DNA of 64,000 bases from a candidate division FCPU426 bacterium (GCA_003152075.1 PLZG01000079.1:2978-66977), one strand, 5' to 3'; positions 42,038 to 51,490 are shown, numbered from the stretch's first letter. The notes: generated by a model from the sequence alone, not told the origin. A program made the numbers and translations.

Positions 42038-44113
42038 ATGCCGACTCAAAAAATTTTATTTTTTTTATTTTCAACAGTATTCTTGAGCCTATTGGGCACC
42101 CAAGAAGGTTGGGCCGTTCGTCCCCTATCCGCCAATATTGCCTTGGTCGCCGGAGGGGAGGGTCGTCCTGGTTTCAAGGATGGAAGTTTTACTTCGGCCC
42201 TTTTCAATAGGCCCCTCGGCTTGGCCGTCAGTGAGGATGGGTCCTACCTCTACGTCGCCGATTCCTACAACAACCGCATCCGCATCATCCATCTTGATCA
42301 GAACAATGAGGTCACCACCCTTGCCGGACAGGATTTGGCGGGAAGATTGGACGGCCCTTTAACCATGGCGCAATTCAACCATCCTTGCGGGGTTCTTGTC
42401 CTACCGGGTGATTGCCTGGTGGTAAACGATTTTGGCAACGAGCTCTTCCGCCTCATGGACCTGAAAGCCGGAACCGTCACCACCCTCGCGGGAGGCCCCG
42501 CGAACCCTGTTCGATCCGTTACCCTGACGCCCTCGAGTGTCCCTGCGGCGCAAGTTTCGATGAAAGGCGTCAGGGAGTTGGCTTACATGCCCGCGGCCCA
42601 TTCGATCTTCTATACCCAACCCGAATTGGGTGCCTTAAAAAGGCTGGATTTGAAGACCGGTCTGGTTTCAACGGTGCTCGACAAAAATATCCCAATTCCC
42701 AATCCGGCCGCTCTCTGGTGCCAGGGAAACAAGCTTTACGTGGCGGACAAGGATATGCCCCAGGTCTTCGAGATGGATTGGAAGGATAACGCCGCCGCAA
42801 ACCCTTTGGCGATGCCGGCTCCCCTGAGTAAAGTGCTTTCCATGTCCCTGAACGGCGGCATCCTTTATACCCTCTTGGCAATCCCCGGCGTTCCAGCCCA
42901 GCGATTCTTCCTCGATAAGCAGTATTGGGACAACGAATATAAGGACGGGTTCATTAATCAGTTCAATGGCAAGTTGGTGTCTTTTAGAAGTCCTTGGGGT
43001 GACACACTCCCTCCAGAAGCCCTTTTCCCGCCCGGGGGGGATATTTCCTTTGCCCCGTCCATCGGTTTTGCGCCGGACCCTTCGGACAGCCGGAAGTTTT
43101 ATGTCTCCAAACCTGATTACAACATGGTTGTTTCTTTCCGGGATCTGTTTGGTTTCGATTGGAACCCCTCCGAAGGCGAACGTAATTCCAACGGCGTGGA
43201 TGAACCTGAGTATCCAGCCCAAAAACCCAAAAACACCTACCGAATTATCATCGTGGGGGATTCCCGGTCCGCGGAGGTGCTGAATTACCCTTTTCAATCG
43301 GATTACCACTCCCTGAAAAGACCTAATGGTAATCTCGAATTTCCCCATAACTTGAGCCTCGCCCCGCAAATCGAGCGGGAGCTCAATTTCCAGGCCGCGC
43401 TGGATGGGGTTCCCTTGAACTATGAAGTTTTCAATTGTAGTCGTCATGGGGATTATTTAATCTGACCCATCTACGAAATTCCCGGCGTCGTCAAGCGCAA
43501 CGATATCGATCTCGTGGTCCTATTTATGACCGATCATTTCCCCCCTGAAACTTATTTCAATCACCCCCTAACTTCGGACGGTATCCCGAAATTTCCCAAT
43601 GACGATATGGAATTCCTGGTGAACCCCCCCCTAAAGCGACTTCCACCAAGCGGGACGCCCCGGAAGTTTTATGATTTTTGCAAGGCCCATGGCTTGGTGC
43701 ATGTCCGCGGAAACGGGTTGGATTTTGACGCAAGTGTATTGTCCAATCCGGAAGTGCACGATTGGCTGATCGAATTATATGGAAAGCCCTTGGATATGCT
43801 CAACCGAAAGCTTTCCGGCATGAAAACCTCCAATGGCCAACCCGTACGGCTATTGCTCTGTAACACCTACACGGGACGTAGCTGGGATAAACAAATTGAC
43901 ATGGCCATATGGCCGGAGGTGGCTAAGAAATTCAATTTTCCCATTTGGGACCTGAACGCCGAGATGAACGCTTTGAATCTTTCCTTTTTTCCCCTGACGT
44001 CAGACGGCTCTCATTTGAACCCTGATGGTGCGGTCTTTTTTGGCAGGCTTTTAGCTCACGACCTCATCCGGGATAAACTGATTCCCTTTAAAACAAAGGA
44101 TTTAGGGGAATAA
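42038..44113 (+). pseudogene. NHL-propeller/SGNH fusion gene interrupted by one TGA
   Basis: Signal peptide ending near EGWAV, then NHL-type blades (LGLAVSEDGSYLYVADSYNNRIRII). A C-terminal SGNH-type domain has GDSRSAE (Ser409) and DGSHLNPDG with the Asp-x2-His pair. TGA at 43463-43465 ends the first frame after NCSRHGDYLI, yet the same frame continues PIYEIPGVVKRNDIDLVV to 44113. In the paralogue at 48358 this position is Trp (LWPTYEVP), so TGG became TGA. Read through, the protein would be 691 residues. Either a nonsense mutation, a base error, or UGA recoding. Confidence 0.75.
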
Positions 44114-44156
44114 AAAACAAGAAAGGATCCGGGTCATTGACCATTAAGGGGTTTGG

Positions 44157-44926
44157 ATGAAAAGACCGATTATTACTTTATTAACCGATTTCGGCACCCG
44201 GGACACCTTCGTTGGGTCCATGAAGGGTGTCATCCTGGGAATTTTCCCTGAGGCCAGTTGGTTGACCTGACGCACGAAATGCCGCCGCAAGCCATCACAA
44301 CCGGAGCCTTTCTTTTGAAATCAGCTATCGAATATTTCCCCAAAGGAACAATCCATCTGGCGGTAGTAGACCCGGGGGTAGGAAGTTTCCGCAAGGCCAT
44401 CGCCCTTCAATCCCAGGGCCACACTTTCGTGGGCCCGGACAACGGTTTGTTTTCCGCCGCCCTGAAGGAATGGGGGATCGACCGGGTCGTGGAACTCACT
44501 GAGAAGAAATTCCATTTAAAAAATCCAAGCTCCACCTTCCATGGCCGGGATATTTTCGCTCCCGTGACGGGTTATTTAGCCAAGGGAACCCCTTTCGCCA
44601 AACTTGGCAAGAAAACAAATCATTGGGTTTGGCGGGAAATCCCCAAGCCTTTCAAGGTTTCGGCGGGCTGGACCGGGGAAATAATGTGGATCGACCGGTT
44701 CGGCAACCTAATCACTAATTTCCAGAAACAACATCTGTCCAAGCCTTTTCGCCTGAAGGTCGGAAAGGCTGTCGTTTTGAGTCTGGCCAACCATTACGCC
44801 GAAGCCAAAAGGGGAACGGTGATTGCATTATTGGGTTCTTCGGGTAATTTGGAAATCTCAGTAAACGGCGGCAGCGCCGGCCAAAAACTAGGGGTTGGTA
44901 TCGGTACTTCAGCGGTTCTTTGTTAA
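44157..44926 (+). pseudogene. SAM hydrolase family, copy 2, frameshifted
   Basis: Starts ATG at 44157 with the family N-terminus (KRPIITLLTDFGTRDTFVGS) but loses one C near 44254 (GCCCAG in copy 1, GCCAG here), which brings a TGA. The rest continues in another frame to 44926 and is nearly identical to copy 1, especially over the last ~240 bases. A recent duplication with later decay, or gene conversion of the 3' half. Confidence 0.8.
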
Positions 44927-44973
44927 AGAGATTAGAAGTGCTTCGGGCTCACCTTAATAAATAAACCGGTTCA

Positions 44974-45474
44974 TCAAAAGATCTCGAATTTATCAAAAAT
45001 CTTTTTCATCTGTATTTCCGTCAAGGGCACCTTGTGCTTGATGAGTTTCGAGGCCTTGGATTTCAAGAACTCGAAATGAGCCACTTGCTGAAGGCTGTCC
45101 CACTTGGGCAGCCCGTAAGAATCCCTTTCCAAGACATAAACGATATCCACCTTAACCCGATCGGCCGTGGCGTCCTGGGGATAAAGGCGTGACACCAGCT
45201 GAAGGGCCGCGTCGGCTAACCGGCTTTTTTTATCCTTCACCTCAAAATTCAGCTTGAAGTCCTGGGCGTCCCAGAAGAAATGGACATATTCCGCTTTGTC
45301 CGTCACTTGGCAATTCTTCTTGAACCACTCGTCCCAGGGAACCTTATTGACAATCCACTTGGCGAGGGGCTTGGCCTGAAGGGAGGGTGGAGACGACAAA
45401 GAAGGATCCCTCATTTCCTGGGCATCAACCACGGTCCCGGTTAAAAACATGAAAATCGCGAGGACGAATTTCAT
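44974..45474 (-). CDS. Secreted protein of unknown function in the O-acylation operon
   Basis: 166 residues on the minus strand, 13 bases after the MBOAT gene. Signal peptide ending near VVDAQE; the mature part is mixed alpha/beta with VHFFWDAQDFKLNFEVKDKK and LVSRLYPQDATADRVKVDIVYVLE, and two or more predicted strands. No family recognised. Position as last gene suggests a periplasmic helper in polysaccharide modification. Confidence 0.6.
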   Translation of the reverse strand: MKFVLAIFMFLTGTVVDAQEMRDPSLSSPPSLQAKPLAKWIVNKVPWDEWFKKNCQVTDKAEYVHFFWDAQDFKLNFEVKDKKSRLADAALQLVSRLYPQDATADRVKVDIVYVLERDSYGLPKWDSLQQVAHFEFLKSKASKLIKHKVPLTEIQMKKIFDKFEIF

Positions 45475-45487
45475 AAAAACCTCCTGA

Positions 45488-46690
45488 TTAAATTAAAAAA
45501 AGATGACGGGTGAATTTAACCACTTGATCCATCGGATAAAAAAACAAAAGCCAGCCATAAGCGACAAAAACATTGGTGACGGCCACATCCAGGAAACGGC
45601 TGAAGCGCCAAGCGGCCCATTTTTGGCCGGTGCCCGATTTTTCCCAAAGGTTGTGCAAGGCCAGCCCGGCCCCATGATACATTCCCCAAAGGCCGAAATG
45701 CCAGCTGGCCCCGTGCCAGAGCCCGCAGACGAACATGGTCACCATCAGGTTGATAAATTTGCGGGCCAAACTGACCCGGTTTCCCCCCAAAGGAATGTAA
45801 ATGTAATCCCGGATCCAACTGCTCAGGGACATGTGCCACCGGCGCCAGAACTCCGTGATGTTCCGGGCGATATAGGGAAAGTTGAAATTGGCGGGCAGGT
45901 CCAACCCGATCATCTTCCCCAAACCGATGGCGATGTCGCTGTAGCCGCTGAAATCAAAAAGGATCCGCACGGAAAGAAGGGCCATGAGTAGGCAGACGGG
46001 GCCAAAGGTCAGGTCCGTGCGTTTTTCCAGGAGGTGGATCATCATCGTGGCGTTGTCGGCGATGACCAGCTTCTTAAAAAAACCCAAAAGTACCTGGGCC
46101 AAGCCCAACAAGGCTTTGGAGGCCGGGGGCCGCGGTAGGCCCTCCTCCACCTGGGCGAGGAAAGGCTGAAAACGCTTGATGGGGCCTGAAACGATCGAGG
46201 GGAAAAAAATGCAAAACACCGCGAACTTGAAGGGGTTGCGGACCGGTTCACCCTTGCCGTGGTACACGTCCGTCAGGTAATGCACAAACTCAAACGTAAA
46301 AAAAGAAATGGCCAGGGGCATGGCCACCTGCACGACATGGGCAGTCAGCCAATCCTTGGCCACCCCCTGGGTTAATGGAACAACGGGGGTAAAGAGCAGC
46401 ACGCGGTATTTATAAAAAACCAAGGCTAAAACCGGCACGGACAGCCCCAGGAACAACACCCTGGTTTTGGCGGGGCCTGGGGGAAGCTTGGCGATCCAGA
46501 GCGCGATGAAATAAGTGATGATCGCCATGACGATGATGGGGGTTACCCCCGCCGGGCCCGCGAAATGGTAGTGGAAAATAAAGCAGCAAACCAGCAGGTA
46601 ATAAAAACGAAGCCGGTCATGCGGCAGGAGCCAAAGAAACAAATAAAAAAAAAGGAAAAAGATCAAAAACCAGCTGGTGTTGAAGATCAT
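45488..46690 (-). CDS. MBOAT-family O-acyltransferase (AlgI/DltB-like)
   Basis: 400 residues, about ten membrane helices. EFWRRWHMSLSSWIRDYIYIPLGGNR and VCGLWHGASWHFGLWGMYHGAGL carry the MBOAT signature and its essential His. Members such as AlgI, PatA and DltB move an acyl group across the inner membrane for O-acylation of surface polymers. It starts directly after the stop of the 40-residue peptide gene, with no gap, and an SGNH partner lies just before that. At 400 residues it is on the short side for AlgI. Confidence 0.9.
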   Translation of the reverse strand: MIFNTSWFLIFFLFFYLFLWLLPHDRLRFYYLLVCCFIFHYHFAGPAGVTPIIVMAIITYFIALWIAKLPPGPAKTRVLFLGLSVPVLALVFYKYRVLLFTPVVPLTQGVAKDWLTAHVVQVAMPLAISFFTFEFVHYLTDVYHGKGEPVRNPFKFAVFCIFFPSIVSGPIKRFQPFLAQVEEGLPRPPASKALLGLAQVLLGFFKKLVIADNATMMIHLLEKRTDLTFGPVCLLMALLSVRILFDFSGYSDIAIGLGKMIGLDLPANFNFPYIARNITEFWRRWHMSLSSWIRDYIYIPLGGNRVSLARKFINLMVTMFVCGLWHGASWHFGLWGMYHGAGLALHNLWEKSGTGQKWAAWRFSRFLDVAVTNVFVAYGWLLFFYPMDQVVKFTRHLFLI

Positions 46691-46813
46691 TTAAAAATCC
46701 ACATAAATGAATTTAGAGGCCGACAGGTCGCCCGAAAATAGAAGGATGGCCAGGAACAACAGGAATAAAATCACGCCGGTTCCAAAACCTTTCCAGAAGT
46801 CCTTATTTTTCAT
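46691..46813 (-). CDS. 40-residue membrane microprotein ending FIYVDF (DltX-like)
   Basis: Minus strand; its ATG overlaps the SGNH gene's stop (ATGA) and its stop abuts the MBOAT start, so all three are translationally coupled. The peptide has a Lys-rich start (MKNKDFWKGFG), one helix (VILFLLFLAILLF) and an outer tail SGDLSASKFIYVDF. DltX, the small partner of DltB and DltD in teichoic-acid D-alanylation, has the same size, topology and an aromatic C-terminus of the type F-I-Y-N-x-F whose Tyr is thought to be acylated (from memory). A homologous role is inference, but arrangement and tail fit well. Confidence 0.75.
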   Translation of the reverse strand: MKNKDFWKGFGTGVILFLLFLAILLFSGDLSASKFIYVDF

Positions 46814-47889
46814 TTCCACGGCTCCATGGCTTTGATGACATCCTTCGCGAATTGCTCGTTACCCGCCGGGGTTAGGTGGCAATGGTCCAGAAAATAAGTT
46901 GGAGAAAAGCGGTCCGCCCAATCGGAATAAAAAATGCCTTTTTTAGAATAGGGCTTTAGGAATGCGGCCAATGTTTTTCGATTTTTCTCGAAGCTGGGCT
47001 TATCCAGATAACTTCCAAGGAATTTCGGATTTTGAGGGACTAGGAAAATGCTCGCCTGAACCCGCCGTTCGGCCCATTGATCCAGGATTTTTTGAAGGCA
47101 TTTAAGCGGCAGGCCGCGCTTGTCCCAAAGGTAAGCCTGGTAATAGGACGCGACTTTTTGCTTCAATGCCGCTTCGGCGATTTCCACCTGGGTTTCGTTC
47201 CTGCCCAGCACTTGCTCCAGCGCGCGTTGGAAGAAATCCTTTTGACTGGGGTAATACCAAAGCGTCTTCAACATTTGGGTTTCCCGAAACAGAAACCAGT
47301 GATCGCCCATCTCGGCATAGAGCCGGTCGCTCAATTGGGCTTCTTTCGAGAGGGGGACATCAGGAGCCAGCCTTTTTTGAATATCTTCCGGTAAATCGCT
47401 CAAGAGAAAATTTCTCGAAAGAGCCTTGGGGCCCTCGGCAAATTCTTTGGCGAACATTCGAAAATTAAGGAAAAGTATGATTCGGCGGGGCGGGTGTGGC
47501 ATAAATTCCAAATTCAACCCCAGGATGTCCGGAAGCAAAAGGCCATCCGATCCCAAGCTGAGCGCGGTTTCGCTTACAGACTGGAGCCGGTCCTTTAAAA
47601 ACTTCGACAGGGTGTTATCGCGGGCGCCAGAAACCCGGTGTTCCATTAAAGCGCTCGCTCCCAGGACGCTGTCCCCCAAAAGCAACAGCGAGCTGTCGTC
47701 TGTCCAACGTCGGGGACTGTACCGCAGCCGGTCCCTCAGTTCCACCAGGCTGGTCATGTCCCCAGAGGCATCAAAATGCTTATACCAGGACCCAGCCGGA
47801 ACGGCCAGGCGCAGAAAGACTTCAGCCAATAACAGTAAACCAAAAAAAGAAAGGGTGGCACCGGCCAGAAAAGATTTGGAAAGGTTCAT
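46810..47889 (-). CDS. SGNH-type acyltransferase partner (DltD/AlgX-like role)
   Basis: 359 residues. One N-terminal membrane anchor (ATLSFFGLLLLAEVFLRLAV), then an outer SGNH domain: LLGDSVLG with Ser74 and LDHCHLTPAGN with Asp335 and His338. This is the arrangement of DltD and of the AlgJ/AlgX/PatB proteins that hand acyl groups to polysaccharide in the periplasm. First gene of the minus-strand operon, followed at once by the peptide and MBOAT genes. Substrate unknown. Confidence 0.8.
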   Translation of the reverse strand: MNLSKSFLAGATLSFFGLLLLAEVFLRLAVPAGSWYKHFDASGDMTSLVELRDRLRYSPRRWTDDSSLLLLGDSVLGASALMEHRVSGARDNTLSKFLKDRLQSVSETALSLGSDGLLLPDILGLNLEFMPHPPRRIILFLNFRMFAKEFAEGPKALSRNFLLSDLPEDIQKRLAPDVPLSKEAQLSDRLYAEMGDHWFLFRETQMLKTLWYYPSQKDFFQRALEQVLGRNETQVEIAEAALKQKVASYYQAYLWDKRGLPLKCLQKILDQWAERRVQASIFLVPQNPKFLGSYLDKPSFEKNRKTLAAFLKPYSKKGIFYSDWADRFSPTYFLDHCHLTPAGNEQFAKDVIKAMEPWK

Positions 47890-48043
47890 GAGAAGATCCG
47901 TGTCGAAAGAGCCAGATGAACAGCCAAAGACGGGAAAAGTTTATCATTTTCCACCAGAAAAGAGGCCGCCTTAACCCTGGTTTTTACTTTGGCGATTGAA
48001 AGCCTAAGACCCATTCACCCCCCCCCATCAAAACATACCGGAT

Positions 48044-48162
48044 TTAATTATTGCGAGTTTTATTCCAGGGAACCAGTTTGTCCCGGATAAGGTCGTGTGC
48101 GATCAGCCTCCAGAAAAAAGGTTAAACCATCGGGGTTTAAATGAGACCCTTCCTCTTTTGCG
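48044..48162 (-). pseudogene. Remnant of a third NHL/SGNH gene (C-terminus)
   Basis: On the minus strand two frames match the C-terminus of the fusion genes: EEGSHLNPDGLTFF, then after a one-base shift RLIAHDLIRDKLVPWNKTRNN. The rest of the gene is missing. The surrounding 470-base gap (47890-48357) holds nothing else I can name. Confidence 0.7.
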
Positions 48163-48357
48163 TTCCGGAATTTCTAATTAAATTCGAACCTTTAAAAACA
48201 GCATATTCCATGGTGCTAATGAAAATAAGGGTAATTCCAACTTGTTTTCAGTTTCGTTGAGGGTGAAAGTCATGGAAAGCAGCATAGTGCGACCATGGTT
48301 GAAATCTACTTACAAGGGAGAGGTTAATTTTTCTACCAGAATAAATTTTTACAGACT

Positions 48358-50361
48358 TTATTTTACGGTGACCGGAAGGAGCGTGGCTTCAGATGAATAG
48401 AAAGATTTAGTCCAGGGAATGAGCCCGTCCCGGATCAAGTCGTGAGCCATAAGCCGGCCAAAGAAAAAGTGTCCGTTAGAATCAAAGTGGTCATTGCCAG
48501 CGCCTTCCGACATGGGAAGATAAGAAAATCGTAAAGCCGTCATTTCATCGGTAAGATTCAAAAACGGAACGTGAAATCGCGCGGTTAAATCCTTCCAAAA
48601 TTCCGAATATAGTAAACATGCCCTGAAAAATGCGGTGGGGGTGAAACAGACTAAAAACTGAACGGGTTGGCCGGAGGTGGTTTTCATGACCGAAAGTTTT
48701 TGTTTCAATAGGTCAATGGATTTCCCGTACAACTGCACCAATGTGTCGCGAATTTCCGGGTTCAAATCCAAGTCGTAATTGAAAACGATGTTGTTTTTTT
48801 CAATACGAACTAACTTATGTGCCTTGCAGAGATCGAAGAAATTCCGAGCTGGGCCGTCTGGAATCCTCAGAAGGGGCGGTTTTAACAGATACTCTGGGTC
48901 GATTTGGTTCGCAGGGATGCCATCTTGGGTGATGGGACGCTCGAAATAAGCGGCATAGGGATTAAATCCAGTGGGAGTCGGCGGGTGCAGGATGATCACT
49001 AAATCGATGTCGTAATTTTGAACCACAGCCGGGACCTCATAAGTCGGCCATAGGAAAAGAGGGATAGAAGCGGATTTATAAAGAGTCAAGACCTCGAAAT
49101 TCATCGGCACATCGTCGAGAACCGCGAGGGTATTGAGTTCCAACCCCATCCGTTCGGAAATACAAACCGGATGCGTATTAGGGCCGCTGGAAATATACGC
49201 GGAACGAGAATCGCCCACGAAGAGAATCCGGAAAGTCCGGGGCGGTTTGTGGGCGGGGTATCCAAGTGCACCATCCGAAGGGGTGAATAGCTCGCGGAAG
49301 GAGGTGACAATGTTACAGGTCGGGTTGACGAAATAAAATTTTCGCCCATCCAGTGGATCGGGAACAAAACCTATGGGGTCCTCCGGGTTAAGGTTGATAA
49401 TGGAAGGGATTTTTACCCCCGAATTGGGAATTTCATTTCCCCAAGCGGATACAAAGGTCACCGGTTCAATTTGAGGCGCTAGTCGCATCAAGGGAGACTC
49501 AGAACCGGCTTGTATGGCATAGAGGTAGTTTTCATTAATCGCTAGGGCCAATACTTTGGAAAGGGTTTTTCCGGCTGGCACCAAAGCAGGTTCTGTCCCA
49601 TTTTTCCAGTCAAACTGAAAAACTTGGTTAAGGTCCCGGTCGGCAACGTAAAGCATATTGGTGGATCCGCAAAGGGCGGCCGGATGGGGCAGTTCGGTCC
49701 TATTGTGGAGGACTAGGGTTACTTGACCGGTTTTCAAATCCAGCCTTTTGAGGGTCCCTTGGTCGGGTTGGGAAAAAAAAAGGGAATCGGCGGTTGGAAG
49801 ATAGACCATGTCCCTGATTCTGGCCATGGAAACCTGGGTGCCGGTGCTTTCAGCCTCGCTTTCCAGAGAGGTAGAAGGGATGCTTGCTGTAACCGGCTCG
49901 AAGGCCGTACCTGTGAGGGTGGAAACAGTTTTGCTTTTCATATCCACGAGACGTAGGAATTTGTTGCCGAAGTCATTGACGACTAGACGTTCTTCCGGAA
50001 GGGCAACTACTCCTTGGGGTTGCTTAAAGCTAGCTGAGGCCAAGGAGCCGTTCTGGCTTCCTGGATTTTCCTGCCCCACAAGGGTGGTGACCTTATTGTT
50101 TTGGTCTAAGTGGATTTCCCGTATCCGATTGTTGGCTGAATCAGCGACAAAGAGCCGGGTGCCATCGGGACTGAGGGCCAAGCCGAGAGGTTTTTTAAAA
50201 AAAGCCGAAGTGAAGTCCCCGTCACGGAACCCTCCCGTTCCTTCGCCGGCCACCAAAGCGATAGAATTGGACATGGGCCGGATCGCCTTCGCTTCCGGGG
50301 CGCACAATAGGGTTAAGAATGTGGCCGAAAATAGAAAAAGTGAAGTTTTTAGGGCCGGCAT
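48358..50361 (-). CDS. Secreted NHL-propeller/SGNH fusion protein
   Basis: 667 residues on the minus strand. Signal peptide ending PEAKA, then NHL-type blades (LGLALSPDGTRLFVADSANNRIREI, GVVALPEERLVVNDFGNKFLRLV) over about 330 residues. The second half opens FRILFVGDSRSAYIS with the candidate nucleophile Ser385 and ends GNDHFDSNGHFFFGRLMAHDLIRDGLIPW. The Asp of the usual Asp-x2-His is Gly here, unlike the TGA-bearing paralogue, so activity may be altered. Signal, propeller and position beside the MBOAT operon suggest a surface polysaccharide-modifying or binding role. Confidence 0.8.
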   Translation of the reverse strand: MPALKTSLFLFSATFLTLLCAPEAKAIRPMSNSIALVAGEGTGGFRDGDFTSAFFKKPLGLALSPDGTRLFVADSANNRIREIHLDQNNKVTTLVGQENPGSQNGSLASASFKQPQGVVALPEERLVVNDFGNKFLRLVDMKSKTVSTLTGTAFEPVTASIPSTSLESEAESTGTQVSMARIRDMVYLPTADSLFFSQPDQGTLKRLDLKTGQVTLVLHNRTELPHPAALCGSTNMLYVADRDLNQVFQFDWKNGTEPALVPAGKTLSKVLALAINENYLYAIQAGSESPLMRLAPQIEPVTFVSAWGNEIPNSGVKIPSIINLNPEDPIGFVPDPLDGRKFYFVNPTCNIVTSFRELFTPSDGALGYPAHKPPRTFRILFVGDSRSAYISSGPNTHPVCISERMGLELNTLAVLDDVPMNFEVLTLYKSASIPLFLWPTYEVPAVVQNYDIDLVIILHPPTPTGFNPYAAYFERPITQDGIPANQIDPEYLLKPPLLRIPDGPARNFFDLCKAHKLVRIEKNNIVFNYDLDLNPEIRDTLVQLYGKSIDLLKQKLSVMKTTSGQPVQFLVCFTPTAFFRACLLYSEFWKDLTARFHVPFLNLTDEMTALRFSYLPMSEGAGNDHFDSNGHFFFGRLMAHDLIRDGLIPWTKSFYSSEATLLPVTVK

Positions 50362-50581
50362 TTAAAATTCCGATCGGGCCAAAAATTTTTGGATTTTTTA
50401 ATCACTTGGTAATATGCCATAGGGGCATCCGAAGGGGACCTTAGAATAAATTTTATTAAATAATATTAGTCTTTTTCTAATAATAAAGCTTTATTTTTTG
50501 AGACGGGCAATTAAATGGTTCGCAAATAGCCTTGAGCCACCCGATTTGTTTTGCTTGTCCAAGGCGGGCTGGTGACTGTTT

Positions 50582-51490
50582 TTAACGGTGTTTGTGAGTC
50601 CAGCGTTTTTCGTCTTTTCCATTCTTTAAAATCTTAAATATGTGCCCGTGAATTTTGCCGTTTGTGGCCAAGGCGTTTTCGGCAAACAGGTCAAAGGGCT
50701 TGCCGGAAATATCCGTCACCTTGCCGCCCGCTTCCTGAACCATCAGGACCCCCGCCGCCATATCCCAGGCCTGGATTCCGCGCTCCCAAAAGCCATCAAA
50801 GCGGCCCGCTGCCACATAGGACAGGTTCATGGCCGCGGAACCATCCCGTCTTACTCCTTGGGCTTTCAAAACGAATTGTTTGAAGTTATCCAAGTTGTAA
50901 TGGGTTTCATGAACCCCATAGGCGAAGCCCGTGCAGACTAGGCTTTCATTCAGGTTATTCACCTTGGAAACTTGTAACCTTTGGTCATTCAAGAAAGCGC
51001 CATGACCCTTTTCGGCGGTGAAGCATTCATCCCGCAGGGCGTCGTATATGACGCCGACGATTGGTTCGGATCTGTCGATGTTCGATGAAGGATTGGGTAG
51101 GGGCAAGGCATGCCTTGCCCCTACAACGGCTAAATCCCCCCTGCCCCCCTTTTTCAAAGTGGGGTTCGAGGTTTTTACTAACGCAATGGAACAGCAAAAG
51201 AAGGGATAAGCATGGGCGTAATTGGTGGTGCCATCCAGGGGGTCAACCAACCAGGTATATATAGAAGTGCCTGAATCCTTGCCACTTTCCTCGCCCCAAA
51301 AGTTATGGGAGGGGAATCTCATTTTGAGAATCTTTAAAACTGTTTTTTCACAAAGGGTATCCACTTCAGTTACCAGGTTCAGCTTGTTTTTCGACTTAAA
51401 CCGCACATTGAGTGCCTTGCCATAGTGCTTTTTATGAATTTTCCCGGCGGCTTTGGCGGCCTGGATGGCGGTTTTCAAGAAAAGGCTCAT
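50582..51490 (-). CDS. suhB: Inositol-monophosphatase family protein (SuhB-like) with repeat insertion
   Basis: 302 residues on the minus strand. FWGEESG, WLVDPLDGTTNYAH (metal-binding Asp pair) and IQAWDMAAGVLMVQEAGG (third metal site) define the IMPase family. Between SIALVKT and EPIVGVIYD, where homologues have a few residues, about 34 residues are encoded by intergenic repeat DNA (51078-51177) containing a perfect 28-base palindrome. The frame survives, so the protein may fold with a long loop. Substrate could be inositol phosphate, or NADP/PAP as in related enzymes. Confidence 0.85.
   Translation of the reverse strand: MSLFLKTAIQAAKAAGKIHKKHYGKALNVRFKSKNKLNLVTEVDTLCEKTVLKILKMRFPSHNFWGEESGKDSGTSIYTWLVDPLDGTTNYAHAYPFFCCSIALVKTSNPTLKKGGRGDLAVVGARHALPLPNPSSNIDRSEPIVGVIYDALRDECFTAEKGHGAFLNDQRLQVSKVNNLNESLVCTGFAYGVHETHYNLDNFKQFVLKAQGVRRDGSAAMNLSYVAAGRFDGFWERGIQAWDMAAGVLMVQEAGGKVTDISGKPFDLFAENALATNGKIHGHIFKILKNGKDEKRWTHKHR
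51097..51124 (+). repeat. 28-base perfect palindrome inside suhB
   Basis: GTAGGGGCAAGGCA followed directly by TGCCTTGCCCCTAC. A second repeat-like string, TAAATCCCCCCTGCCCCCC, lies just after it. Both have the character of dispersed intergenic elements but sit in the coding frame of suhB. Confidence 0.75.

Noticed and set aside
43463..43465. Genome-wide reassignment of UGA to tryptophan
   Set aside because: Many intact genes here end in TGA, often in ATGA overlaps with a following start, so UGA is a working stop.
48058..48067. GGAATAAAA on the minus strand as a further ECF-type promoter
   Set aside because: It lies in the decayed C-terminus of an NHL/SGNH copy and encodes the W-N-K of that remnant; no gene starts shortly downstream.
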